A DNA stretch of 64,000 nucleotides from Actinoplanes sp. NBC_00393 (GTDB lineage: Bacteria; Actinomycetota; Actinomycetes; Mycobacteriales; Micromonosporaceae). The stretch is taken from NCBI RefSeq assembly GCF_036053395.1, contig NZ_CP107942.1, positions 7,148,501 to 7,212,500 on the forward strand, written 5' to 3'. The position numbers and the translations under genes were made by a program. Below, piece by piece: positions 25,499 through 33,493 of this stretch. Under the pieces are notes generated by a model that saw nothing but the letters and a program-made list of their open reading frames with translations, did not search any database and was not told the origin of the DNA. Each line of letters opens with the position of its first letter. The first letter of the stretch is position 1.

Positions 25499-26835
25499 CC
25501 CTCGTCACCACCCGTCCGGCCCCGGGACCGGCCCGGCCGTACGCGTTCCCCGCGGTCCGCCGCATCACCGCGCACGGCGGCACGGTGATCGCCGCGCACC
25601 TGCCCGGCCAGATCCTCGCCAGCGCCGCGCTGCTGCTGGACGCGAGCGCGGCCCGCGAGGCCGAGGGCCGGGAGGGCACCGCGACGGTGCTCGCCAAGTG
25701 CCTGGAGGAGGGGACGAAGAAGCGGGACTCGGCGGCGTACGCGCTGGCCCTGGAGGGTCTCGGCGCCGACCTGTCCCCGTCGGTCGACTGGGACACCTTC
25801 CGGGTGGGGGTGTCGGCGCCCGTACCGATGCTGACCGACGCCGTGCGCCTGGCCGCCGAGGCCGCGCGCACACCGAAGCTGGACGCCGCGGATGTCGCGC
25901 GCGTGCGCGACGACGAGGTGACCGCGCTGCGGATGGACTGGGCCCAGCCCGGCCCGCGTGCCGACGCGGCCCTGCGCAAGGACCTGTTCGGCGCGGACGG
26001 GCGCTACTCCCGCCCGCTGCACGGCGACCCGGCGAGCGTCGCCGCGGTCACCGTCGAGGACGTGCTCGCCTTCCACGAGTCGTGGATGCTGCGGCCCGGC
26101 GTGCTGCTGGTCGCCGGCGACCTGGACGCGCTCGACCTGGACGCCCTGGCCGAGGCCGCGTTCGCCGGCACCTCGGGTGAGCCGCTGGCGGTGGCCGGCC
26201 CGCTGGGCGTACCGGTTCCGGACCGGGTCCGCACGCTGCTGGTCGACCGGCCCGGCTCGGTGCAGTCGACGCTGCGGCTCGGGCACCGGGCGCCGGAGCG
26301 GGCCACCCCGGACTACGTGGCGATGACGCTCGCCGCGACGGTCCTGGGCGGCGCGTTCACGTCCCGGCTGAACCACCTGATCCGCGAGGTGAAGGGCTAC
26401 ACGTACGGGATCCGCGGCTCGTTCGCGATGACCCGGCGGGCGGGCCGGTTCGAGGTGGCCGCCGGGGTGCAGACCGCGGTGACCGGGCCGGCGATCCAGG
26501 ACACCCTGGGCGAGATCGCCCGGACCCAGCGGGAGGGTGTCACCGAGTCGGAGCTCGAGGTGGCCCGTTCGTGGCGGGCCGGGCAGCTGTCGGTGGAGAT
26601 GCAGACGCCCGGTGCGATCGCCGGGGCCCTGGCCACGCTGGTCGTGTACGGCCTACCGGACGACTACTACGAGACGCTGCGCCGGGAGTACCTGGAAGCG
26701 ACCGTGGAGCAGGTCTCCGCGGCCGCGGCCCGGCACCTGGCGGTGGACGGGCTGACCCTGGTGGTGGAGGGTGACGGGTCCGTCATCCGGGGGGATCTCG
26801 CCGAGTTCGGCGACCTGATCGACGCCGACGTCTGA
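25495..26835 (+). CDS. M16 family peptidase-like protein, non-catalytic partner
   Basis: A 446-residue M16 homologue whose zinc site is lost: where the partner has HLFEH, this one reads VLAKCLEEGTKKRD. It keeps the fold motifs LRLGHRAPERATPDYVAMTL, TVLGGAFTSRLNHLIREVKG and YTYGIRGSFAMTRRAGRF, the last being the glycine-rich/Arg-Tyr substrate-binding region typical of the regulatory subunit. Start overlaps the preceding stop. By analogy with M16B heterodimers it supplies part of the active-site chamber. Confidence 0.92.
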   Translation: MTLVTTRPAPGPARPYAFPAVRRITAHGGTVIAAHLPGQILASAALLLDASAAREAEGREGTATVLAKCLEEGTKKRDSAAYALALEGLGADLSPSVDWDTFRVGVSAPVPMLTDAVRLAAEAARTPKLDAADVARVRDDEVTALRMDWAQPGPRADAALRKDLFGADGRYSRPLHGDPASVAAVTVEDVLAFHESWMLRPGVLLVAGDLDALDLDALAEAAFAGTSGEPLAVAGPLGVPVPDRVRTLLVDRPGSVQSTLRLGHRAPERATPDYVAMTLAATVLGGAFTSRLNHLIREVKGYTYGIRGSFAMTRRAGRFEVAAGVQTAVTGPAIQDTLGEIARTQREGVTESELEVARSWRAGQLSVEMQTPGAIAGALATLVVYGLPDDYYETLRREYLEATVEQVSAAAARHLAVDGLTLVVEGDGSVIRGDLAEFGDLIDADV

Positions 26836-26844
26836 TGATGGGTT

Positions 26845-26874
26845 CCCGGGGTCGTGTCGCGCCGCGACCCCGGG
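26845..26874 (+). terminator. hairpin terminator after M16 pair
   Basis: 10-bp stem CCCGGGGTCG (26845-26854) with CGACCCCGGG (26865-26874), followed by CTCTC. Confidence 0.75.
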
Positions 26875-26951
26875 CTCTCAGCGACGTCGATGATGTGACC
26901 TGGACCGCCTTCACAGCATCCTGTTAGCCGACGCCGGATAACTTTGCCGCC

Positions 26952-27947
26952 ATGACGATCACCGAAGCGCCGACCGAGAAGCGCCCGGCCCGGCGCCGCA
27001 TCGTCCTTTCTGTCTTCCTCTGGCTGCTGCTGACCCCCGGGGCGATCTGGTTCCTGGGGCGGGCGTTCGGACTCGAACGCGGCATGCTGATCATGTTGTT
27101 CGCCGGTACGCCGTACGTCGCTGCCTGGACCTTGATCCCCTTCCTGCTGGCGCTGGCCGCCAGGCGCTGGGCGGCTGCCGCGGTGGCCGGTCTGGTGGCC
27201 CTCGGCATGGCGGTGTGCGTGCTGCCGCGCGCCGTGCCGGACTTCGACAAGGGCCCGTCGGAGGGTGTCGAGCTGCGGGTGCTGACCGCCAACCTGCTGT
27301 TCAGCGACGCCGACCCGAATCAGATCGTCCAGATGGTCCGGGACAACGACGTCGCCGTGCTCGCCGTCCAGGAGTTCACCCCGCGCGGCGAGGCGGCTCT
27401 GAAAGCGGCCGGCATCGACGAGCTGCTGCCGCACCAGCAGCTGGCCCCGGAGTACGGCGCGAGCGGCTCCGGCCTCTACTCGCGGTACCCGATGCTGGAC
27501 CAGGCTTCGCGCCGCAACGCCGGCGGCTTCCAGCAGGCGTTCGCGACGATCCAGCCACCCGGCGCCGCCCCGGTCTATCTGGAGTCGGTGCACCCGCTCG
27601 CCCCGGCCCACCCGACGATGTTCGCCGGCTGGAGCACCGACATCCGGGAGCAGCTGCCCGCCGACGAGAACAGCACGCCGCGGATCCTGCTCGGCGACTT
27701 CAACGCGACGCTCGATCACAAGGTGCTGCGGGAACTGATCGCGACCGGGTACCGGGACGCGGCCGACACCGTGGGCAAGGGTCTGGTGCCCAGCTGGCCG
27801 TCCCGGGGAGGATCGAACGGTCTGGTGACCATCGACCACGTGCTGGTCGACGAGCGGATCGGAGTGCGTGACGTGGAGGTGCACGACGTGACCGAGTCCG
27901 ACCACCGTGCGGTGTTCGCCTCGCTCACCATCCCGGCAGCGTCATGA
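26952..27947 (+). CDS. membrane-anchored endonuclease/exonuclease/phosphatase family protein
   Basis: A 331-residue protein. Residues 1-20 are basic, then three hydrophobic segments follow at about 18-35, 42-60 and 65-90, before an EEP domain: VLTANLLFSDADPNQIVQMV, AVQEFTPRGEAAL (metal Glu), GDFNATLDHKVLRELI and a final HRAVFASLTIP with VTESDHRA (catalytic Asp-His). Such proteins face the outside of the membrane and act as phosphodiesterases or nucleases; the substrate is unknown. The stop overlaps the next start (ATGA). Confidence 0.88.
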   Translation: MTITEAPTEKRPARRRIVLSVFLWLLLTPGAIWFLGRAFGLERGMLIMLFAGTPYVAAWTLIPFLLALAARRWAAAAVAGLVALGMAVCVLPRAVPDFDKGPSEGVELRVLTANLLFSDADPNQIVQMVRDNDVAVLAVQEFTPRGEAALKAAGIDELLPHQQLAPEYGASGSGLYSRYPMLDQASRRNAGGFQQAFATIQPPGAAPVYLESVHPLAPAHPTMFAGWSTDIREQLPADENSTPRILLGDFNATLDHKVLRELIATGYRDAADTVGKGLVPSWPSRGGSNGLVTIDHVLVDERIGVRDVEVHDVTESDHRAVFASLTIPAAS

Positions 27948-28477
27948 TCGAGATTCGGCGCGTGGCGCTCGCCGACGCCGGGCCGCTCGCCGCGCTGCTG
28001 CGGGCCAACCGGGAGTACCTGCAGCCGTGGGACCCGATCCGCGAGGAGAGCTTCTACACCGAGGCCGGCCAGCGGGCGCTCCTCGCCGATGTGCTGACCC
28101 AGGACAACGCCCTGCCGCACGTGATCGTGGAGGACGGCCGGATCGTCGGCCGGATCAACCTGTCGAACGTGGTGCGCGGCCCGTTCCTCTCCGCCAACCT
28201 CGGGTACTGGGTCGCCGAGGAGACCGCCGGTCGCGGGGTCGCGACGAAAGCGGTCGCGATGCTCGTCCGGGCGGCCTTCGCCGAGCACGGCCTGCACCGG
28301 ATCGAGGCCGGGACACTGCTGCACAACGTACGGTCGCAGCGCGTCCTGGAACGCAACGGCTTCGAACGGTTCGGGATGGCGCCGCGCTACCTGCGGATCG
28401 CCGGTGACTGGCAGGACCACTACCTGTTCCAGCTCCTCGCCGAGAATTGGCTCGCCGCCCAGCCGGGTGAGGCCTAG
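27944..28477 (+). CDS. GNAT acetyltransferase (RimJ/RimL-like)
   Basis: A 177-residue acetyltransferase with MIEIRRVALADAGPLAALLR, LGYWVAEETAGRGVATKAVA (the Q/R-x-x-G-x-G/A acetyl-CoA loop) and HRIEAGTLLHNVRSQRVLER NGF-type C-terminal motif. This pattern is typical of ribosomal-protein Nalpha-acetyltransferase-like enzymes, whose targets here are unknown. It is translationally coupled to the EEP gene. Its last bases overlap a TAGCAT promoter element serving the leader of the next unit. Confidence 0.92.
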   Translation: MIEIRRVALADAGPLAALLRANREYLQPWDPIREESFYTEAGQRALLADVLTQDNALPHVIVEDGRIVGRINLSNVVRGPFLSANLGYWVAEETAGRGVATKAVAMLVRAAFAEHGLHRIEAGTLLHNVRSQRVLERNGFERFGMAPRYLRIAGDWQDHYLFQLLAENWLAAQPGEA

Positions 28478-28480
28478 CAT
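28475..28480 (+). promoter_or_regulatory. -10 element for the short-thrS leader
   Basis: TAGCAT lies seven bases before the leader-peptide ATG at 28488, so transcription would start at or next to that ATG (leaderless). Confidence 0.5.
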
Positions 28481-28487
28481 CGGCGGC

Positions 28488-28544
28488 ATGAGAAACAGCG
28501 CAGTCACGACGACGCCGGCGAGTCCCGGCGTTCGTTCCCGCTGA
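28488..28544 (+). CDS. threonine-codon leader peptide
   Basis: An 18-residue open frame, MRNSAVTTTPASPGVRSR, containing three consecutive ACG threonine codons. It sits between a -10 element and a strong terminator hairpin, upstream of a threonyl-tRNA synthetase gene. A ribosome stalling at the Thr run when charged tRNA-Thr is scarce would affect downstream RNA pairing; this is the classic attenuator leader design. The segment ACGCCGG ... CCGGCGT just after the Thr codons can form the early hairpin, and GTCCCGG could alternatively pair with CCGGG of the terminator stem. Function is inferred from this arrangement. Confidence 0.75.
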   Translation: MRNSAVTTTPASPGVRSR

Positions 28545-28560
28545 TCTCTCAGTGACGACA

Positions 28561-28589
28561 ACGGCCCCGGGCGACAAGCCCGGGGCCGT
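28561..28589 (+). terminator. attenuator terminator upstream of short thrS
   Basis: Perfect 12-bp stem ACGGCCCCGGGC (28561-28572) and its complement (28578-28589) with loop GACAA, followed by CTTCCTGTCCT, 45 bases before the thrS start. Confidence 0.85.
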
Positions 28590-28634
28590 CTTCCTGTCCT
28601 CGGCCGGTCGCCCACCGCACCCGAGGAGAACACC

Positions 28635-29849
28635 ATGTCTGTCGACCACCGCCGGCTCGGCCGCGAGCTGGACCTTTTCGACTCCGACCCGCTGATCGGC
28701 GCCGGCCTGCCGTTCTGGCTGCCGGGCGGCGCCGCGGCGCGCCACGAGGTGGAGTCCTTTCTCTACGAGCTGGAGCGGCGCGCCGGATACCAGCACGTGT
28801 ACTCGCCGGTCCTGGGCAAACGCCGGATGTTCGAGCTCTCCGGCCACTGGGACAAGTTCGCCGACGACATGTTCCCGCCGATGCGGGTCGGCGACGACGA
28901 ACTGGTGCTGCGGCCCAGCCTCTGCCCGCACCACGCTCTGATCTTCAAGGCACGCGGTCGCTCGTACCGTGATCTGCCTCTGCGCATCGCCGAACTGGGC
29001 CCGATGTACCGCGCGGAACGCTCCGGCGTGCTCGGCGGCCTCTCCCGGGTCCGCTCGATCCTGCTCAACGACGCGCACATCTTCTGCCCGGAGGAGCAGG
29101 CCGGCGCCGAGGTGGCCGGCGTGCTGCGGCTGATGCGCGAGGCGCATGCCGCGCTCGGCCTCGGGCCGGTCTCGTACCGGCTCTCGCTGCGCGGTCCCGG
29201 CGGAAAATACGGCGGCGACGAAGCCGGTTGGGCACGGTCCGAGGCGCTGTTGCGCAAGGCGCTTTCCGAGGCACAGATCGGGTACGCGGACGCGCCCGGT
29301 GAAGCCGCCTTCTACGGCCCCAAGATCGACATGCAGATCTCGGATCCGGCCGGCCGGGAATGGAGCCTCGCCACCGTCCAGATCGACCACCACCAGCCGG
29401 AACGGTTCGAGCTGGAGTACGCCGACGCGCACGGCGGACGGTCCCGGCCGGTGATGGTGCACCGCAGCCTGGCCGGGTCGATGGAGCGGCTCTTCGGGCA
29501 CCTGATCGAGGTGCACGGCGGCGCGTTCCCGGTCTGGTACTCGCCGGTCCAGCTGGCCGTGCTGCCGGTCGGCGCCGACCAGGACGAAGCGGCTTCCGCG
29601 GTCGTCCGGGACGCGCTCGCCGCCGGGCTGCGGGTGGAGGCCCACCGCGACGGGTCGGTCGGGGCCCGCATCCGGGAAGCGGCGGCGCGCAAGATCCCGT
29701 ACGTCGCGGTGATCGGCGCCCGGGAAGCTGTGGACGGCCGGGTCGCGCTACGGCTGCGGAACGGTCGGCAGCTCGACCCGATGCCGGCGGCGGAGGCCAT
29801 CGCGTTGATCGCGTCGGTCGCCGCCGCCCGCTCCGGAGATCTGCTCTAG
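28635..29849 (+). CDS. thrS: short threonyl-tRNA synthetase (catalytic and anticodon domains only)
   Basis: A 404-residue class II synthetase that starts directly at the catalytic core (SDPLIGAGLPFWLPGGAAAR); full bacterial ThrS is about 640 residues with TGS and editing domains first. Motif 2 is in LGPMYRAERSGVLGGLSRVR and motif 3 in PVMVHRSLAGSMERLFGHL. Zinc ligands are recognisable as the Cys of LRPSLCPHH, the His of QIDHHQPERF and the His of VHRSL. The last roughly 100 residues are an HGTP anticodon-binding domain (QLAVLPVGADQDEAASAVVR). Without the editing domain it cannot clear Ser-tRNA-Thr by itself. It is preceded by a Thr attenuator. Likely a regulated or specialised second ThrS. Confidence 0.9.
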   Translation: MSVDHRRLGRELDLFDSDPLIGAGLPFWLPGGAAARHEVESFLYELERRAGYQHVYSPVLGKRRMFELSGHWDKFADDMFPPMRVGDDELVLRPSLCPHHALIFKARGRSYRDLPLRIAELGPMYRAERSGVLGGLSRVRSILLNDAHIFCPEEQAGAEVAGVLRLMREAHAALGLGPVSYRLSLRGPGGKYGGDEAGWARSEALLRKALSEAQIGYADAPGEAAFYGPKIDMQISDPAGREWSLATVQIDHHQPERFELEYADAHGGRSRPVMVHRSLAGSMERLFGHLIEVHGGAFPVWYSPVQLAVLPVGADQDEAASAVVRDALAAGLRVEAHRDGSVGARIREAAARKIPYVAVIGAREAVDGRVALRLRNGRQLDPMPAAEAIALIASVAAARSGDLL

Positions 29850-31432
29850 GCCGCCGCTGTGCTGCGAGCGAGGCCGTAGGTCAAGGCGTCCACGAGGGCC
29901 GTCCAGCTCGCCTCGACGATGTTCTCGTGGACGCCGACCGTGGTCCACTCGCCGGTGTGGTTGCTGGTCTCCAGCAGCACCCGGGTGATCGCGTTGGTGC
30001 CGTGGCTGCCCTCCAGGATCCGCACCTTGTAGTCGGTCAGCTCGAACGACTTCAGCTGCGGGTAGTGGCTGGACAGCGCCACCCGAAGCGCTTCGTCCAG
30101 GGCGTTGACCGGGCCGTTGCCTTCGGCGGTGGCGATCACGCGCTCACCGCGTACCCGGACCTTCACGGTGGCCTCGGAGATCACCGTGCCGTCCTCGCGG
30201 TGCTCGACCAGCACCCGGTACGACTCCAGGGTGAACGGCCGGGCGAAGTCAGCACCGGGCAGCTCGCTGCGGACCAGCAGCTCGAAGGAGGCGTCAGCGG
30301 CCTCGAACGACCAGCCGCCCGCTTCCAGGTCCTTGACCTTCCGGGTCACCTTCGTCAGGGTGTCCGGATGGCCGGCCAGGTCCAGTCCGAGCTCACGGCT
30401 CTTGAGCTCGATGCTGGCCCGGCCGGCCATCTCGGTCACCAGGATCCGCATGTCGTTGCCGACAACCGCAGGGTCGATGTGGTTGTACAGCAGCGGATCC
30501 ACCTTGATCGCACTCGCGTGCAGGCCCGCCTTGTGAGCGAACGCGGCAGCCCCGACATAGGCCTGGTGGGTGTCGGGGGCGATGTTGGCGATCTCGGCGA
30601 GCGCGGAGGAGACCCGCGTCGCCTTCTCCAGGCATCCGTCCGGTAGGACCTTCAGCCCGAGCTTGAGTTGCAGGTTGCTGACCGTGGCGAACAGGTCGGC
30701 GTTGCCGGGGCGCTCGCCGTACCCGTTGGCGGTGCACTGGAAGTGCCTGACCCCCGCCTCGACCGCCGCGACCGTGTTGGCGACCGCGCAGGCGGTGTCG
30801 TTCTGGCAGTGGATGCCGAGCTGCTCCGGGCTGACGCCGGCGCTTCTCACCACTTCGTTGATCGCCCTGGTGATCATCGAAGGGAGCATGCCGCCGTTGG
30901 TGTCACACATGACGACCCGCTCGGCGCCCGCGTCGATCGCGGTCTTCACGACACTGGCGGTGTACTCCGGGTCGTAGCGGAAGCCGTCGAAGAAGTGCTC
31001 GCAGTCCACGAACGCGCGCCGTCCATTGGCGACGAGGTGCTGGACGGTGTCCCGAACCATCGCCAGGTTCTCGTCGCCGGTGGTGCGCAGGGCCCGCTCG
31101 ACGTGCCGGATGTCCGACTTGGCGACCACGCAGACGACCGGCGTACCGGCGTCGAGCAGCGCCTTGACCTGTGGGTCCTCAGCCACGTCGACGCCCGCCT
31201 TGCGGGTCGCGCCGAACGCCACCAGCACCGCGTGCCGCAGCTCCAGCTCGGTCTTCGCCCGTTCGAAGAACTCGGTGTCCTTGGGCATGGCGCCCGGCCA
31301 GCCACCCTCGATGAACCCCACTCCGAACTCGTCCAGCAGGCGTGCGACCGCGAGCTTGTCGGCGACCGTGTAGCTGATTCCCTCACGCTGCCCGCCGTCG
31401 CGCAGCGTCGTGTCGAACACCTGGTAGTCCAT
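29846..31432 (-). CDS. cimA: (R)-citramalate synthase
   Basis: A 528-residue protein from ATG 31432, with AAAGGA ten bases upstream; the open frame extends to 31474. It begins MDYQVFDTTLRDGGQREGIS, the DRE-TIM metallolyase signature, and carries FIEGGWPGAMPKDTEFF, HCQNDTACAVANTVAAVEAG and TANGYGERPGNADLF, with a C-terminal LeuA-type allosteric domain (about 400-528). These features mark the CimA/LeuA-like group that condenses acetyl-CoA and pyruvate to citramalate, giving 2-oxobutyrate for isoleucine without threonine deaminase. It has its own leader peptide and attenuator. Converges on thrS with a few bases of overlap. Confidence 0.92.
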   Translation of the reverse strand: MDYQVFDTTLRDGGQREGISYTVADKLAVARLLDEFGVGFIEGGWPGAMPKDTEFFERAKTELELRHAVLVAFGATRKAGVDVAEDPQVKALLDAGTPVVCVVAKSDIRHVERALRTTGDENLAMVRDTVQHLVANGRRAFVDCEHFFDGFRYDPEYTASVVKTAIDAGAERVVMCDTNGGMLPSMITRAINEVVRSAGVSPEQLGIHCQNDTACAVANTVAAVEAGVRHFQCTANGYGERPGNADLFATVSNLQLKLGLKVLPDGCLEKATRVSSALAEIANIAPDTHQAYVGAAAFAHKAGLHASAIKVDPLLYNHIDPAVVGNDMRILVTEMAGRASIELKSRELGLDLAGHPDTLTKVTRKVKDLEAGGWSFEAADASFELLVRSELPGADFARPFTLESYRVLVEHREDGTVISEATVKVRVRGERVIATAEGNGPVNALDEALRVALSSHYPQLKSFELTDYKVRILEGSHGTNAITRVLLETSNHTGEWTTVGVHENIVEASWTALVDALTYGLARSTAAA

Positions 31433-31476
31433 GAGAGGAAGTCCTTTCGGGTTGGTCACCCACTTCGACAACAAAA

Positions 31477-31502
31477 AGACCCCCCGCGGATGCGGGAGGT
31501 CT
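31477..31502 (-). terminator. attenuator terminator upstream of cimA
   Basis: In the cimA direction, AGACCTCCCGC pairs with GCGGGGGGTCT (one mismatch) around ATCC and is followed by TTTTTGTTG, a good intrinsic terminator located between the leader peptide and the cimA start. Confidence 0.88.
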
Positions 31503-31531
31503 GCGCGTCGGCGGAGAGTCAGCCGGCGCGC

Positions 31532-31576
31532 TAGGTGCCAATAATGAGCACGAGGTGGGTCACGAGATGAAGCATG
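31532..31576 (-). CDS. branched-chain leader peptide of cimA
   Basis: A 14-residue frame, MLHLVTHLVLIIGT, in which eight residues are Leu, Val or Ile, ending 30 bases before the terminator hairpin upstream of cimA. Such composition is far from the surrounding base pattern and is what a branched-chain amino acid attenuator needs. Ribosome stalling at the LVLII run under starvation is inferred to allow read-through into cimA. The region between leader stop and terminator (CGCGCCGGC...GCCGACGCGC) can form a competing hairpin. Confidence 0.82.
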
Positions 31577-31632
31577 CCACTAACCGTGTTCACGGGAAGC
31601 GCTGTTCCAACTATCGGGACTAAGTTGGCCCT

Positions 31633-32379
31633 GTGGTGGACGAATCGTATTCACGAAACCTGCCCTTCTCGAAGGCGTACAACTTCCGTGACGTCGGCGG
31701 ATACGCCGGCCTCGACGGGCGCACGGTGCGCTGGCGACGGCTGTTCCGCGCCGACTCGCTGCACCGGCTCGACGAGGCGGACGCCGAGGCGTTCGCGGCG
31801 CTGGGCGTGCGTACGGTGATCGACCTGCGCCGGCCGCACGAGGTCGAGAAGTTCGGCCGGGTCGCCGACGCGCACGGCGTCGACTACCGGAACCTGGTGC
31901 TGCGGCACGTGGACTGGGAAGAGGTCGGGCACACCGAGGACGAGGTGCACGAGCGCTGGCTCGCCGACCGCTACCTCAACTTCGCCGAGGACGGGCACGA
32001 GGCGATCGCCGACTCGCTGCGCCTGATCGCCGACCCGGCGGCCGCTCCGGTCGTGGTGCACTGCATGGCCGGCAAGGACCGGACCGGCACGGTCTGCGCG
32101 CTGACGCTGGCCCTGCTCGGCGTCGAGGACGAGGTGATCGCGGCGGACTACGCGCTGACCACCGAGGCGATGCGCCCGCTCACGAAATACCTGCTGGAGC
32201 ACAACCCGGAGACGATCCTCGGCAACGAGCACATGTTCGACTCGCCGCCCGAGGCGATGCGGATGTTCCTCGGCGACCTCCGGGACCGGCACGGGTCGGT
32301 GGAGGCGTACACGAAGGAGATCGGCCTGACCGCCGACGAGATCGCGTCGATGCGAGCGCACCTGCTGACCGAGAACTGA
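31633..32379 (+). CDS. tyrosine-protein phosphatase (PtpB/DSP-like)
   Basis: A 248-residue protein from GTG 31633; TAAGTT (31621-31626) ends six bases before it, implying leaderless transcription. The phosphatase loop is VVVHCMAGKDRTGTV, i.e. H-C-x5-R with the Lys-Asp variant typical of bacterial PtpB-type lipid/tyrosine phosphatases. The N terminus has YNFRDVGGYAGLDGRTVRW, a hallmark of that family. Diverges from the cimA leader across 56 bp. Confidence 0.92.
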   Translation: MVDESYSRNLPFSKAYNFRDVGGYAGLDGRTVRWRRLFRADSLHRLDEADAEAFAALGVRTVIDLRRPHEVEKFGRVADAHGVDYRNLVLRHVDWEEVGHTEDEVHERWLADRYLNFAEDGHEAIADSLRLIADPAAAPVVVHCMAGKDRTGTVCALTLALLGVEDEVIAADYALTTEAMRPLTKYLLEHNPETILGNEHMFDSPPEAMRMFLGDLRDRHGSVEAYTKEIGLTADEIASMRAHLLTEN

Positions 32380-32407
32380 CTGCCGTACCGGCGCGGGCAG
32401 GTTGCCG

Positions 32408-33110
32408 CATCCTCTTCAGAACCTGGCCCGCGCACGGGCACCTCCTGCCGTTGCTCCCCGATGATCCGGGCCGCCCAGGAGGCGGGGTCATGAGGTGGTG
32501 CTCGCCTCGGGCGCGGAAGGCGCCGCGGAAGCCGCCCGGCGAGCAATCTCCACGTGGGACATCGGGCCCAGCCGGGCGGAGGCGAGACCGGCTTCCGGGC
32601 GAGCGGGGTGGACCCGCTTCCACCGTCGCAGCGGATGCCGGCGATCATCTCCGGCATGTTCGGGGCGGCCGCGCTCCGGCGGGCCTCGAATCCCGTGCCG
32701 CGAGCCGAGGAGTGGCGGCCGGATCTGGTGATCCCTCCGGTCACCGAGCTGGCCGGTGCGATCGCGGCGACCCGGACCGGCGCCCGGCATGCGGTCCACG
32801 GGCTGGGACCGCTGCCCGCGGAGGCGTGGGACTGGTTCGGCGCCCGCACCCAGGCGGAGCCGGGACGATCGTGGCGGCGCTCTGCCACGGGTTGCCGCAC
32901 CTGATCCTGCCGCGGGGCGCCGACCAGTTCGTCAACTCGGCCCGCGCCGCGGACGCGGGAGTCGCCCCCCGCGTCCGCGGGGGTCGCCCTGGTTGTCCCG
33001 CCGCCGGACCTGTCCCCCGCAACCGTCGCCAAAGCCGCCGGCGAACTCCCGAGCTGCGCGCCCGATCCCGCGTCGTCCAGTCCGGAATCGCCGCCCCGCC
33101 AGACGCCCCC
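32408..33110 (+). pseudogene. decayed MGT-type glycosyltransferase
   Basis: Fragments of a macrolide-glycosyltransferase-like protein appear in successive frames: RILFRTWPAHGHLLPLLP at the start, then (shifted) MIRAAQEAG, then HEVVLASGA; in another frame RMPAIISGMFGAAALRR, WRPDLVI and HGLGPLPAEAWDWFGA; finally GGAGTIVAALCHGLPHLILP and ADQFVNSARAADAG, which is the UDP-sugar-binding end of the family. Several frameshifts and the loss of the middle part (about 120 residues) make it non-functional. An intact gene would be about 390 codons. It borders a palindromic repeat array. Confidence 0.85.
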
Positions 33111-33119
33111 ACCACTGAC

Positions 33120-33385
33120 CAGCTGACGGCCAGTGCTGCCTCAACGCCCGGAACACAGCCCTCACCGTCAGCCGACTTCCTTCGGCTGACCGCCAATGCT
33201 GCCTCAACGGCCGGGAGACAACGCTCGGCGTCAGCCGACTTCCCTCGGCTGACCGCCAATGCTGCCTCAACGCCCGCGAGACAACGCTCGGCGTCAGCCG
33301 GGTTCTTCGGCTGACCGCCAATGTTCCTTGAAACGGCCGGAGACAGCGCTGGGGGTCAGCCGGTGGAACCGGCTGACCCCCAGCG
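33120..33385. repeat. palindromic 62/63-bp repeat array, four units
   Basis: Units start at 33120, 33183, 33246 and 33308 (spacings 63, 63, 62). Each opens with (C)GGCTGAC, has a TGCCTCAACG...CCGG middle and closes with GTCAGCCG, so each folds into a hairpin; the last unit is extended into a long GGCTGACCCCCAGCG inverted repeat. Related to 23301-23419. The rest up to 33493 shows no gene. Confidence 0.92.
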
Positions 33386-33493
33386 TCGGGTGGCGCGGCT
33401 CTGGGTGGGTGAGAGCCGCATCAGCCCGGCGGTCGCGCTTCGGCCTTTCGCCGTGCGTGGTCGCGGATTTGTCGTACCCCGGATGTTTCTTCT

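Noticed and set aside
28478..28634. T-box riboswitch before thrS
   Set aside because: No T-box consensus (TGGNACCGCG) was seen; the Thr-codon leader explains the region better.
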